Origin: Neobacillus sp. DY30
GTDB lineage: Bacteria > Bacillota > Bacilli > Bacillales > Cytobacillaceae
NCBI RefSeq assembly: GCF_030123065.1
Contig: NZ_CP126093.1
Location: 2,360,001-2,424,000, forward strand
DNA: 64,000 nt
Direction of reading: 5' to 3'
Below are positions 53,325 through 61,953 of the stretch, one piece after another. Positions within the stretch are counted from its first letter, which is position 1; the number at the start of each line of letters is the position of its first letter. Made by a program: the position numbers and the translations under genes. A model generated the notes under the pieces. It had not been told where the DNA came from. It did no database searches and saw only the letters and a list, made by a program, of their open reading frames with translations.

Positions 53325-55610
53325 ATGGCAGTAAACAGTATTTATTCAGAAAAGGAATCCGTTTTGACGGCAATAAAGAAAGCTTCCGAAAAATATAATC
53401 TAGACACAAACGAACTAGTTGAAAAGGTTACTAATCTTGAAGACTCATCCATATATGAACAATCCCTTTTTTATGCATTAAATCAAATTTCTATGACTGA
53501 CCCAAACTGGACCTTTCTGGCAGCCAATCTTTATTTACAGGAACTTTATCGGAATGCTTCAACCAGCAGGGGATATCAGCCGGAAAAAAAATACGGTGAT
53601 TTTTACACGCTGATTGCTGAATTAACCAAAATAGGAATCTATTCTGAGGATCTATTACAGGGCTATTCAAAAGAAGAGATTCAACTACTAGGTTCTGAAA
53701 TAATATCAGAACGGGACCATTTGTTTAATTATATAGGGTTGTTTTTACTAGCAGATCGTTATTTGGCAAAAGATTACGACGGGAAACTGTACGAGCTGCC
53801 TCAAGAACGGTTTATGATCATTGCTATGACCTTGATGAAAAAAGAACAAAAAGAAAACAGGTTAAACCTTGTTAAAGAAGCATACTGGGCACTTAGTAAC
53901 TTATATATGACCGTTGCCACACCAACTCTATCAAATGCTGGAAAAAGTTTTGGGCAGCTCTCTTCGTGTTTCATCGATACGGTAGACGATTCTTTAGATG
54001 GAATTTATTTAAACAATTGGGACGTCGCTAGATTAAGCAAGGATGGCGGCGGTCTAGGTATTTATCTAGGCAAGGTACGTGCCTTAGGTTCAGATATAAA
54101 AAGATTCAAAGGGAATTCCTCCGGAGTGGTACCATGGATTCGTCTTATTAATGATACTGCTGTGAGTGTCGACCAATTGGGCCAAAGGCAGGGAGCAATC
54201 GCCGTTTATTTAGATGTATTCCATAAAGATATTATGAATGGTTTTTTAGATTTAAAGACAAATAACGGTGACGAAAGACGAAAGGCTCATGATATTTTTA
54301 CAGGTGTTTGTGTACCTGACTTTTTTATGAGGAAATTAGAAGAGGTAGATGCAAACGGTCGAAGTGTTGGAGAGTGGCATACCTTTTGTCCTCACCAAGT
54401 AAAACAAATGATGGGGTGGAAGGACCAAGACGGAAATCCCCTTGGCTTGGAAGATTTTTATGATGAGAGCGATGCAAAGTTTTTTACTGAAAAGTATGAA
54501 GAAGCCGTAAACCATCCTTTACTTCCGCGAAAAACCTACCGAGCAATGGATATTATGGCAAGGATCATGATTTCACAATTAGAAACAGGTACTCCATATA
54601 TGTTTTATCGGGATGAAGTAAATCGTCAAAATCCAAACAAACATGTAAGAGAAAGGGGACATGCTTCGATTTTTTGCAGTAATTTGTGTACTGAGATTAC
54701 GCAGAATATGTCTGCCACTACGATTGTGAAAGAATATAAAGATGAAGATGGAAATATTGTCATTGTCCGAAAACCTGGGGACTTTGTTGTCTGCAATTTA
54801 TCATCTATTAATCTGCCGAAAGCGGTAAAAGGGAATGTACTAGAAAGATTGATTCCTATTCAAATGAGAATGCTGGACAATGTGATTGATCTTAACACCA
54901 TCTCAGTTGGACAAGCAGAAGTGACAAATAAGCAATATCGGCCAGTAGGATTAGGTACGTTTGGCTGGCATCACCTTCTTGCATTAGAAGGCATCTATTG
55001 GGAATCTAATGAAGCAGTTGAATATGCAGATCGACTATATGAGGATATTGCTTACATTACGATTCGTTCATCGGTGGAATTAGCTAAGGAAAAAGGCTGC
55101 TATCCAAAATTTGAAGGTTCCGAATGGCATTCTGGCAAGTATTTTGAACGGAAAGAGTATAAATCAGTTCGATGGAACCAATTAATGGAGGATATTTCGA
55201 GGTACGGGGTTCGAAACGGCTGGATGATGGCGATTGCACCAAACTCATCGACGGCAAAGATTGGCGGTTCCACCGATGGGATTGATCCTTTATATGCGGT
55301 CGAGTACGCAGAGGAAAAGAAAAATTTCAAATTTAAGGTAACGGCGCCTGACTTGGATCATAACAGTTACAATTTTTATCGACGAACCAGGCATGTGTTG
55401 GATCAGACATGGAGTATAAGGCAAAACGCCGCCAGGCAGCGCCATATCGACCAATCGATTAGTTTCAATCTTTATGTTTGTCATGATATTAAAGCAATAG
55501 AGTTATTAAATCTTCATAGAGAAGCATGGAGGCAGGGCTTAAAAACGACTTATTACATAAGAAGCACTTCTCAAGCTGAGATAGAAGAATGTGAAGCATG
55601 TCAAAGTTAG
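53325..55610 (+). CDS. Class I ribonucleoside-diphosphate reductase, alpha subunit
   Basis: 761 residues. The ten-stranded barrel shows LSSCFIDT (redox Cys), FCSNLCTEI with the active-site Asn/Cys/Glu, VVCNLSSIN with the second redox Cys, and the radical-path tyrosines in TTYYIRS; the C-terminal CEAC pair is for thioredoxin or glutaredoxin. No N-terminal ATP-cone motif is seen. It reduces ribonucleotides to deoxyribonucleotides. First gene of a three-gene operon under B12 riboswitch control. NrdA versus NrdE subclass is left open. Confidence 0.92.
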   Translation: MAVNSIYSEKESVLTAIKKASEKYNLDTNELVEKVTNLEDSSIYEQSLFYALNQISMTDPNWTFLAANLYLQELYRNASTSRGYQPEKKYGDFYTLIAELTKIGIYSEDLLQGYSKEEIQLLGSEIISERDHLFNYIGLFLLADRYLAKDYDGKLYELPQERFMIIAMTLMKKEQKENRLNLVKEAYWALSNLYMTVATPTLSNAGKSFGQLSSCFIDTVDDSLDGIYLNNWDVARLSKDGGGLGIYLGKVRALGSDIKRFKGNSSGVVPWIRLINDTAVSVDQLGQRQGAIAVYLDVFHKDIMNGFLDLKTNNGDERRKAHDIFTGVCVPDFFMRKLEEVDANGRSVGEWHTFCPHQVKQMMGWKDQDGNPLGLEDFYDESDAKFFTEKYEEAVNHPLLPRKTYRAMDIMARIMISQLETGTPYMFYRDEVNRQNPNKHVRERGHASIFCSNLCTEITQNMSATTIVKEYKDEDGNIVIVRKPGDFVVCNLSSINLPKAVKGNVLERLIPIQMRMLDNVIDLNTISVGQAEVTNKQYRPVGLGTFGWHHLLALEGIYWESNEAVEYADRLYEDIAYITIRSSVELAKEKGCYPKFEGSEWHSGKYFERKEYKSVRWNQLMEDISRYGVRNGWMMAIAPNSSTAKIGGSTDGIDPLYAVEYAEEKKNFKFKVTAPDLDHNSYNFYRRTRHVLDQTWSIRQNAARQRHIDQSISFNLYVCHDIKAIELLNLHREAWRQGLKTTYYIRSTSQAEIEECEACQS

Positions 55611-55637
55611 TAGAGAAGAATTGAGGAGGTTTATTTG

Positions 55638-56681
55638 ATGATTGATACACCGTTAACAAAAATACATTTACTAAATCCTGACTTTCCAAACAAATCCACT
55701 GGTATTATTAATGGAAAGTCATCCGGGATTCTAAACTGGAATGATATTGCCTATCCTAAAATGTACGACTTATATCAGACTCTATTATCAAATTTTTGGA
55801 AACCGCAGGAAATTAATATGCAGGATGATATAAAACAATGGGATCTTCTTAGTGATCATGAAAAAGATGTGTTTCTGCGTATAAATACACAGCTTGCTTC
55901 ACTTGATAGCTTGCAGACCCCAACCATGAGTCAAGTCATGGATTATGTGAGTGACTCCAGTTTTAAAGCGATATTTGCTGTAATTTCACAACAAGAAGCC
56001 GTTCATAATGAATCCTATTCTTATATACTAAGCTCGCTTGTACCCATTGGCGAACAAAATGATCGATTTAATCAAGCAAAAAGTGATCACATTGTAAGAA
56101 AACGAAATCAACTTATCTTAGATGCCTATGAGGAATTTAGGCAGAAGCCAACGCCACAATCCTTATTTAAGTTATGTGTAAACTCAATTAACCTAGAAGG
56201 TATTTATTTTTACGCCGGTTTTGCTTTTTTCTATCATCTGGCACGTCAGCAAAAAATGCTGAAAACAAGTACGATGATCAGCTATATTCAACGTGACGAA
56301 ATGCAGCATGCGTATTTTATTGCTCAATTTATTCGAATCCTATTAACTGAAAATCCTGAGCTTCATACAGATGTAAATATTAACTACATCTACCAAACGA
56401 TTAACGAAGCGGTTGAGCTAGAAAAAGAGTGGGCTCACTATATTTTAGCCGAAATTAAAGGAATCGATTTAGAGGAATTTGAAGGGTATGTAGAATATTT
56501 AGCCAATAAACGATTAAGACAGCTTGGCTTAAAAAATTTATATGAAGAAAGAAGCAATCCAATGCCGTGGATACAAATATTTGGAGATGAAATGATGAAT
56601 GAGACCAAATCTGATTTCTTTGAACAAAAGTCTAGAACTTATTCAAAGGTCTCACAATCCAATGGATTTGACGAACTCTAA
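55638..56681 (+). CDS. Class I ribonucleotide reductase, beta (radical-generating) subunit
   Basis: 347 residues from ATG 55638 (a TTG one codon earlier is less likely), behind GAGGAGG. The ferritin-like helical fold has all dimetal ligands: Asp90 in LDSLQ, Glu120 and His123 in QEAVHNESY, Glu187 in NLEGIYF, and Glu221/His224 in RDEMQH; the radical Tyr127 is present. It supplies the tyrosyl radical to the alpha subunit. The 3' end overlaps the flavodoxin gene slightly. Confidence 0.92.
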   Translation: MIDTPLTKIHLLNPDFPNKSTGIINGKSSGILNWNDIAYPKMYDLYQTLLSNFWKPQEINMQDDIKQWDLLSDHEKDVFLRINTQLASLDSLQTPTMSQVMDYVSDSSFKAIFAVISQQEAVHNESYSYILSSLVPIGEQNDRFNQAKSDHIVRKRNQLILDAYEEFRQKPTPQSLFKLCVNSINLEGIYFYAGFAFFYHLARQQKMLKTSTMISYIQRDEMQHAYFIAQFIRILLTENPELHTDVNINYIYQTINEAVELEKEWAHYILAEIKGIDLEEFEGYVEYLANKRLRQLGLKNLYEERSNPMPWIQIFGDEMMNETKSDFFEQKSRTYSKVSQSNGFDEL

Positions 56682-57156
56682 ATTATCAGTAGCCATTGTT
56701 TACACGTCGGTATCAGGAAATACCGAAGAATTGGCCGAAATGATTTATCAAATCTTTTTAACTTGGTCAGTCGATGCAGCTATTTATAGAATAGAAGAGT
56801 TTTCTTTATCGGACCTACTTCACTATGATGTAGTAGCGATTGGAACGTATACTTGGGGAAATGGTGACATCCCAAAGGAAATGAGGCCGCTGTATAATGC
56901 GGTTGAATTCACTAGCAGAAAGGACATGACTACTGCTGTATTTGGAACAGGCGACAGCTTTTACCCGATGTTTTGCGGTGCAGTTGATCAATTTCGCGAC
57001 ATGCTGTACGTTCACACAAACTTAGCTGCGACCTTGAAGGTAGAGCTTCGACCGCAACGTCAGGATTTACAGCGTTGTGAAAAGTTTGTTGAATCGTTGC
57101 TATTTCGTGCTGGGATGCATGGTTATGCGAGAGTAAATCCGGTTATGCGAAAGTAA
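56662..57156 (+). CDS. Flavodoxin (reductase-operon partner, NrdI-like role)
   Basis: 164 residues from ATG 56662, overlapping the beta-subunit gene by 20 bp; an earlier ATG at 56599 is possible. YTSVSGNTEELA is the FMN phosphate-binding loop, and GTYTWGNGDIP and GTGDSFYPMF are the flavin-stacking loops of classical flavodoxins. NrdI proteins are usually shorter; here a true flavodoxin probably provides electrons for radical formation or maintenance. The last codons and stop are encoded by the first copies of a 20-bp tandem repeat. Confidence 0.85.
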   Translation: MDLTNSKLSVAIVYTSVSGNTEELAEMIYQIFLTWSVDAAIYRIEEFSLSDLLHYDVVAIGTYTWGNGDIPKEMRPLYNAVEFTSRKDMTTAVFGTGDSFYPMFCGAVDQFRDMLYVHTNLAATLKVELRPQRQDLQRCEKFVESLLFRAGMHGYARVNPVMRK

Positions 57157-57200
57157 ATCTGGTTATGCGAAAGTAAATCTGGCTATGCGCTAGTAAATCT
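57121..57200 (+). repeat. Four tandem copies of a 20-bp repeat across the flavodoxin stop codon
   Basis: GGTTATGCGAAAGTAAATCT-type units start at 57121, 57141, 57161 and 57181, with one to three changes each. The first nearly two units are translated as the C-terminus (..ARVNPVMRK); the TAA at 57154-57156 is inside the second unit. Confidence 0.92.
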
Positions 57201-57303
57201 AGTTTAGCATAAGAACATCCGCAGACCCAATGTTCATAGGACGTCCTATAGGAGAATAAATATCAACTTAGTGTGGGTATTTTTTATCCTAGGAGGAATA
57301 GAC

Positions 57304-58101
57304 ATGAGTGAAGCGGTTGAAAGGTCAGCCAGATTTGAACATCGGTTTTGGCTTCAAATATTAGGTGATCATTCTAGGTTTATTTTTGAAGCACTTGCTC
57401 CCATTCAAACAATGGAGATTGAGCAGGCATCAAATTTTATTAACATATTTGATACACTCTTAGAACGAGCAAAATCTGCACCACTGACACAACTAACAGC
57501 TAAAGTAGAACCAGAGGTGCTTAGACTACGGGAATTCAAATTAGAATTAATAAGAAAACACCTTGTTGGAAAAATCAAAATTCATCTTTCACCTACTTTT
57601 ATCAATCATATGGTAAATGAGTTGGAGGAATATTTAAGGATATTAAGTCATTTAAAAGAGGGGGAAATTCCTCCCGTTTACCATGAACTCCACCATCACC
57701 TTCTATGGTTATTGGATGCAGCCGGACATTCAGATGCTATCTATACCAATTTAGATGGTGTTGAAAAGCCATTAAGAAAGAAAAGTAAGGAATTTAAGAA
57801 GGAGTTTGAGGGGTTTTATCTAAAAGCTGTAGAGCTGGCAGGTTACTTAAGAACAAATTTAACTGAATTTCCAGCTTTAACAAAAATGACGAAGGATGCT
57901 CAATTAGAAATTAAATTGTTTCAAAATTTTTTAATGGAGATTGAAGAGTTAGAACTTACTAACCAAGCATTGGGAACATTTGCACCGTTAATGGCTGATC
58001 ATATGTACCGGGAAGAATGTTATTATTTAATGAAATTATCAGAATCGGCAAACGTTGAACCGCCAAATTGTGATCCTGCTAAACCTCGACTTAAGGAATA
58101 A
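57304..58101 (+). CDS. DUF2935 protein (helical, probable metal-binding)
   Basis: 265 residues from ATG 57304, after AGGAGGAATAGAC. Two similar four-helix halves are apparent: FEHRFWLQILGDHSRFI in the first half and HELHHHLLWLLDAAGHSDAI in the second, with a late DHMYREECYY. These Glu/His-rich helices fit the DUF2935 family, which has a ferritin/hemerythrin-like look. Function unknown. It follows the reductase operon and is followed by a repeat array in its 3' untranslated region. Confidence 0.85.
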   Translation: MSEAVERSARFEHRFWLQILGDHSRFIFEALAPIQTMEIEQASNFINIFDTLLERAKSAPLTQLTAKVEPEVLRLREFKLELIRKHLVGKIKIHLSPTFINHMVNELEEYLRILSHLKEGEIPPVYHELHHHLLWLLDAAGHSDAIYTNLDGVEKPLRKKSKEFKKEFEGFYLKAVELAGYLRTNLTEFPALTKMTKDAQLEIKLFQNFLMEIEELELTNQALGTFAPLMADHMYREECYYLMKLSESANVEPPNCDPAKPRLKE

Positions 58102-58150
58102 ATTTTTTTAGAATTCATTGACGGTTTTAGTCCAAAGAGCATAAAAGGTT

Positions 58151-58510
58151 GATGAAGGACAAATCAGGTGAATGCCCAGAGAGTTTTGTCCTTCATAAGG
58201 TTGATGAAGGACAAATCAGGTGAATGCCCAGAGAGTTTTGTCCTTCATAAGGTTGATGAAGGACAAATCAGGTGAATGCCTAGAGAGATTCGTCCTTCAT
58301 AAGGTTAATGAAGGACAAATCAGGTGAATGCCCAGAGAGATTTGTCCTTCATAAGGTTGATGAAGGACAAATCAGGTGAATGCCTAGAGAGATTCGTCCT
58401 TCATAAGGTTAATGAAGGACAAATCAGGTGAATGCCCAGAGAGTTTTGTTCTTCATAAGGTCGATGAAGGACAAATCCGGGAAGACCCTAGTGAGATTCG
58501 TCCTTCATAA
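58151..58510. repeat. Tandem array of seven 52-bp hairpin-forming units
   Basis: ATGAAGGACAAA recurs every 52 bp exactly (unit starts 58151, 58203, 58255, 58307, 58359, 58411, 58463). Each unit is a 12-bp arm, a 21-nt interior (TCAGGTGAATGCCCAGAGAGT), the inverted arm TTTGTCCTTCAT, and a 7-nt linker AAGGTTG. Units differ by single substitutions (GATTTG/GATTCG, CCCAG/CCTAG), and the pattern of variants alternates. It precedes the terminator at 58551. Confidence 0.95.
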
Positions 58511-58550
58511 TAAAATCATCGACATTAGCCATTAACAAAGCGAAAGAATA

Positions 58551-58586
58551 AAAAAGTGTTCAGGGGCGATTCCCTGAACACTTTTT
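58551..58586. terminator. Terminator after DUF2935 gene and repeat array
   Basis: AAAAAGTGTTCAGGG (58551-58565) pairs perfectly with CCCTGAACACTTTTT (58572-58586) over GCGATT. Confidence 0.9.
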
Positions 58587-58672
58587 GCGTCATGAACCCT
58601 ACTGTTTTTGTTTAATAAAGCTTAGAAAAGGGGAAACACTATTCATCATTAAAACTATAGGGGGATAAAATA

Positions 58673-59509
58673 ATGCTTTGGAAAGGAAGACGGCAAAGTT
58701 CAAACATTGAAGACCGAAGAGGTATGGGGATGGGAGGAAAAACCGTTCTAGGAGGAGGGATTGGCAGTATTGTTGTAATTCTTCTGTTTGCACTGCTCGG
58801 AGGGAATCCCGGGGATTTGTTGAATACGACTCCATCGACATATAATTCCAATTCCAACACTCCTATGAATGTATCTTCACAAGAAGAGGAATTGGCGGAT
58901 TTTGTTTCTGTCGTCCTTGCTGATACAGAAGATGTATGGTCAGCTGAATTTGAGAAAAGAGGCATGGTATACGAAAATCCAAAGCTGGTGTTGTTTAGGG
59001 ATAGCGTGCAGTCGGCTTGTGGAGCGGCTAATTCAGCTGTAGGACCTTTCTATTGTCCGGGTGACCACAAACTTTATATCGATTTAAGTTTTTATCAGGA
59101 ACTTAAACAAAGATTCCAAGCACCTGGTGATTTTGCAATGGCGTACGTCATTGCCCATGAGGTAGGGCACCATGTTCAGACTCTTTTACATAGTGGACAG
59201 GATGTCCCAGCAGCCAAAAAGCGGACCAATGAATATTCCGTTCGATTTGAATTGCAGGCAGACTACTTGGCGGGTGTTTGGGCTCACTATGCTGAAGGGA
59301 AGGGCTACCTTGAAAAAGGTGATCTGGAAGAGGCACTTAATGCAGCGCATGCTGTCGGCGATGATACCATCCAGAAGAAAGCACAAGGCTATGTTGTACC
59401 TGATAGCTTTACACATGGAACCTCTGAGCAGCGGAAGCGATGGTTTAATAAAGGCTTCAAGAACGGTACCTTAGAGGGCGGAGATACATTTAACGCAGCA
59501 AATCTTTAA
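58673..59509 (+). CDS. Neutral zinc metallopeptidase, YpfJ family
   Basis: 278 residues. A short Arg-rich N-terminus (RRQSSNIEDRRGMGMGGK) is followed by one membrane helix (GGIGSIVVILLFALLGG) and an extracytoplasmic peptidase domain with VIAHEVGHHVQTLL, the HExxH zinc site, and the paired Cys (SACGAANS, FYCPGD). Family: putative neutral zinc metallopeptidase (E. coli YpfJ-like). Substrate unknown. AGGGGG precedes the ATG. Confidence 0.9.
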   Translation: MLWKGRRQSSNIEDRRGMGMGGKTVLGGGIGSIVVILLFALLGGNPGDLLNTTPSTYNSNSNTPMNVSSQEEELADFVSVVLADTEDVWSAEFEKRGMVYENPKLVLFRDSVQSACGAANSAVGPFYCPGDHKLYIDLSFYQELKQRFQAPGDFAMAYVIAHEVGHHVQTLLHSGQDVPAAKKRTNEYSVRFELQADYLAGVWAHYAEGKGYLEKGDLEEALNAAHAVGDDTIQKKAQGYVVPDSFTHGTSEQRKRWFNKGFKNGTLEGGDTFNAANL

Positions 59510-59520
59510 AGGACTGTTTG

Positions 59521-59545
59521 GGACAGGCTCTATCAGGGTCTGTCC
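59521..59545. terminator. Possible terminator after the metallopeptidase gene
   Basis: GGACAG (59521-59526) pairs with CTGTCC (59540-59545) across a 13-nt interior; the flanking T-run is weak. Confidence 0.45.
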
Positions 59546-59549
59546 TTGC

Positions 59550-60101
59550 TTAATTGTCTAAAGAAAAAACTTCTGTAATAAGCAGAGATTTCTCAGAAAA
59601 AATGCAATACATATCTGTAATCATATTATGAATGCGTGTGCTTCGAATAACTAAGCCTTCATATCCCTGTTTGACAAGGCTTTCACGAAATTTTGTATTG
59701 GCTTCTTCTTTATTTAAAAGTATGGCATTATTTTTCCAGGTAATGTTTCTTTTTTTTGAGCCTAAATAATCACAATATAAGTCACGATCCCTCATAAACA
59801 GGTCAAATGATTCCTCCGTGGCAGATTCGTAAATTTTTAAATTTGGTTCATCTATATACACTTTATAGATAAAGCCGCTAACGGGTCTTTGATATTGAAC
59901 GATTTTTGGCTCTCCATTTTCCCAAAACTCACTCTTAGATTTTTCGATAACCGTCTCCGAACCAGTTGCAAAAGGTTTTGCTGAATGGATATCCGAAGTA
60001 AACCAAAATCCGATCGTATTGATATCATTACTTAAATTTTGAACGACGGTGTCTTTATTAAAACTTTGAAAATTACTGATAGATCCATGGTAAACAATCA
60101 T
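59550..60101 (-). CDS. ADP-ribosyltransferase-like orphan protein
   Basis: 183 residues from ATG 60101, eight bases after GGAGG; ATG 60107 and a longer upstream frame are less likely. The start MIVYHGSISNFQSF and the following GFWFTSDIHSAKPFA resemble the first strands of ART/PARP-like domains found in phage and polymorphic-toxin proteins (YHG..F..F...G.WFT), and KQGYEGLVIRS resembles the later GYDG(I/V)V strand. The catalytic residues cannot be assigned with certainty. Not flanked by an obvious antitoxin or phage gene. Confidence 0.5.
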   Translation of the reverse strand: MIVYHGSISNFQSFNKDTVVQNLSNDINTIGFWFTSDIHSAKPFATGSETVIEKSKSEFWENGEPKIVQYQRPVSGFIYKVYIDEPNLKIYESATEESFDLFMRDRDLYCDYLGSKKRNITWKNNAILLNKEEANTKFRESLVKQGYEGLVIRSTRIHNMITDMYCIFSEKSLLITEVFSLDN

Positions 60102-60141
60102 TTCCATAACCTCCACTATTAACTTGCCCAGAATATCAGAA

Positions 60142-60172
60142 AAACCCACTAAGTTTTATAACTAGTGGGTTT
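60142..60172 (-). terminator. Terminator of the AEC transporter gene
   Basis: AAACCCACTA (60142-60151) and TAGTGGGTTT (60163-60172) pair; on the minus strand the stem is followed by TTTTTT. Confidence 0.8.
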
Positions 60173-60181
60173 AAAGTCTTA

Positions 60182-61090
60182 CTATATAAAGTTTGCAAAA
60201 ATATATAAAATAACAATACTAACTAATATCGTTATATTGGACATTGTAGCAATGAAACGGGTGCTGTTGGTGCTGTATTTAAATTCAACTGCAAAAGTTA
60301 GAGCAGAAGCGGCAACCGGAAGCAACAGTCCAATGAGAATGGTATACCGAAACATCATATCGAAAGGAAGGATAAAGTATAAAACTAATCCAACAATAAG
60401 ACCTAAACCATATCGGAAAGTTAAGAATTTTACCATAGGCTTAATAAATTGTTTATCGAATTTAAAATTTAAAAAGAGTCCTAATAACAATAAGGATAAC
60501 GGCATATTTGCTCCAGAAATTTTATCTGCAACATTAATGATCAAGTCTGGTAATTGGATATGGGTAAGATTCAAAATACTTGCAATAAGATAGGTCATTA
60601 ATGGAATAGACTTCCCCAGTTTTTTTAGAATTTCCATTGGGTTCAGCCGCAGACCTTCTTCTGAAAAATAACTACCTAAAATAAAACATATTCCAAAGAC
60701 AACAAAGGATGCTCCTACGTCAAACATACTAAAATAGGTTAAGCCATCGATCCCCCAGATGGCATAAACTAAAGGAAATGCAAATAAGCCTACATTAAAC
60801 CCGGAAGATAACATGAGAAGAGAGCCCTTTAATTCTCTATCCTCATTTTTAAACACTAATAAGCCTAGTAAGGCTGTTATAATTCCATAAACGAGTACAA
60901 TCACAGGTAACACGATTAATGAGGTTTCTACCTTTACGGAATCGAATGTTACAAGAACTAAGGCAGGAAGGGTAATTTTAAAAATAATTTTTGAAATCAC
61001 TTCTCCATCTTTTTCTTGCAAAATATTTAATCGTTTTAGTAGATAACCAAATGCAATGATGATAATAATATAAAGAAATTCCTGATTCAT
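60182..61090 (-). CDS. AEC-family transporter (auxin efflux carrier type)
   Basis: 302 residues, about ten membrane segments with the broken-helix pattern of the AEC/bile-acid-sodium-symporter fold (first half ~1-145, second half ~165-302). Members export or exchange malate, malonate and other carboxylates in bacteria; substrate unknown here. GAGGAGC precedes the ATG. It lies in the same orientation as the LysE gene but is separated from it by a terminator. Confidence 0.85.
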   Translation of the reverse strand: MNQEFLYIIIIIAFGYLLKRLNILQEKDGEVISKIIFKITLPALVLVTFDSVKVETSLIVLPVIVLVYGIITALLGLLVFKNEDRELKGSLLMLSSGFNVGLFAFPLVYAIWGIDGLTYFSMFDVGASFVVFGICFILGSYFSEEGLRLNPMEILKKLGKSIPLMTYLIASILNLTHIQLPDLIINVADKISGANMPLSLLLLGLFLNFKFDKQFIKPMVKFLTFRYGLGLIVGLVLYFILPFDMMFRYTILIGLLLPVAASALTFAVEFKYSTNSTRFIATMSNITILVSIVILYIFANFI

Positions 61091-61194
61091 TTTAAAAGCT
61101 CCTCTATGAATGTCTTAGGTGGATTTTTTATTTGTTTATTGACTGAACAATACTCTCTTATTAAACCACAAATTCACTTATTACGTAATAAAAA

Positions 61195-61223
61195 CATCGG
61201 CAAGGTTATTTTCCTTGCCGATG
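61195..61223. terminator. Terminator of the LysE-type gene
   Basis: CATCGGCAAGG (61195-61205) pairs with CCTTGCCGATG (61213-61223). T-runs on both sides make it usable in either direction; on the minus strand it ends the LysE-type transcript. Confidence 0.85.
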
Positions 61224-61241
61224 TTTTTATCGTTATACGTT

Positions 61242-61820
61242 CTAAATAAAAATACTCGCCGCTGAGTAAAGCAATAACATGCTCATAATGAGTCGGAAGG
61301 GTTTGTCATATTTAGCGAAGAACTTTTTGAAAATCGAGCCGAATCCGGACCATAAAAGCAGTGCCATCCATCCTAAAAAAATTGTTACGATCAAGTAAAA
61401 ACCTATTAATTTATAGGATTGATAAAACGGTAATATAAAGGCACTCAATACGGTTAAAAAGAACAAAATGCTTTTAACATTTATGAGCTGAAAGAAAAAT
61501 CCAGACAGGAAAGAAGATTTCACGTTACTAGAGTCATCCTCAGAACTTTTTTGCAAACCCACCTTCCATGCCAAGTAGAGTAGATATACGGCACCTGCTA
61601 TTTTGAAATAAGGCTCTGCAAAAGGGAGCCAATTGTATAGACGAGTTGTAAAAACTCCGCTTATAAATCCCAAAACCGCAAACCCAGCCAAAATTCCGCT
61701 ATTGAATTTCCATGACCCTGCAAAACCAAACCTCCGTGCTTCATTCATCATTAAGATGTTACTTGGACCCGGTGTAATGGATGTAATAATGACATACGAT
61801 AGAAAAGCAATTATACTCAT
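61242..61820 (-). CDS. LysE/RhtB-family amino acid exporter
   Basis: 192 residues, five to six membrane segments. SITPGPSNILMMNEARRFGF is the LysE-family N-terminal signature (TPGP), and FFFQLINVKSILFFL the middle conserved helix. It exports an amino acid or derivative. GAAGGTGG precedes the ATG. Divergent from a LysR regulator 133 bp away, the classic LysE/LysG arrangement. Confidence 0.88.
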   Translation of the reverse strand: MSIIAFLSYVIITSITPGPSNILMMNEARRFGFAGSWKFNSGILAGFAVLGFISGVFTTRLYNWLPFAEPYFKIAGAVYLLYLAWKVGLQKSSEDDSSNVKSSFLSGFFFQLINVKSILFFLTVLSAFILPFYQSYKLIGFYLIVTIFLGWMALLLWSGFGSIFKKFFAKYDKPFRLIMSMLLLYSAASIFI

Positions 61821-61953
61821 AAACCCACCTTCATTTACTAATTTACTATTGAACAGCCTTTATTGTATGATGATTGTAACTATAAATAAAATTGAAATTA
61901 TTATTTTTATTATCATTGTTTTCGATAATACCTTCAACAAAGGGAGAAACTAG

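Noticed and set aside
53125..53334. A 69-codon frame over the second cobalamin riboswitch
   Set aside because: It overlaps the B12 box and terminator, has no ribosome-binding site and ends inside the reductase start.
21202..58510. The tandem arrays as CRISPR arrays
   Set aside because: Whole units are conserved, there are no variable spacers between short repeats, and no cas genes are in the window.
60165..60593. A 142-codon plus-strand frame
   Set aside because: It is antisense to the AEC transporter, begins in its terminator and has no recognisable features.
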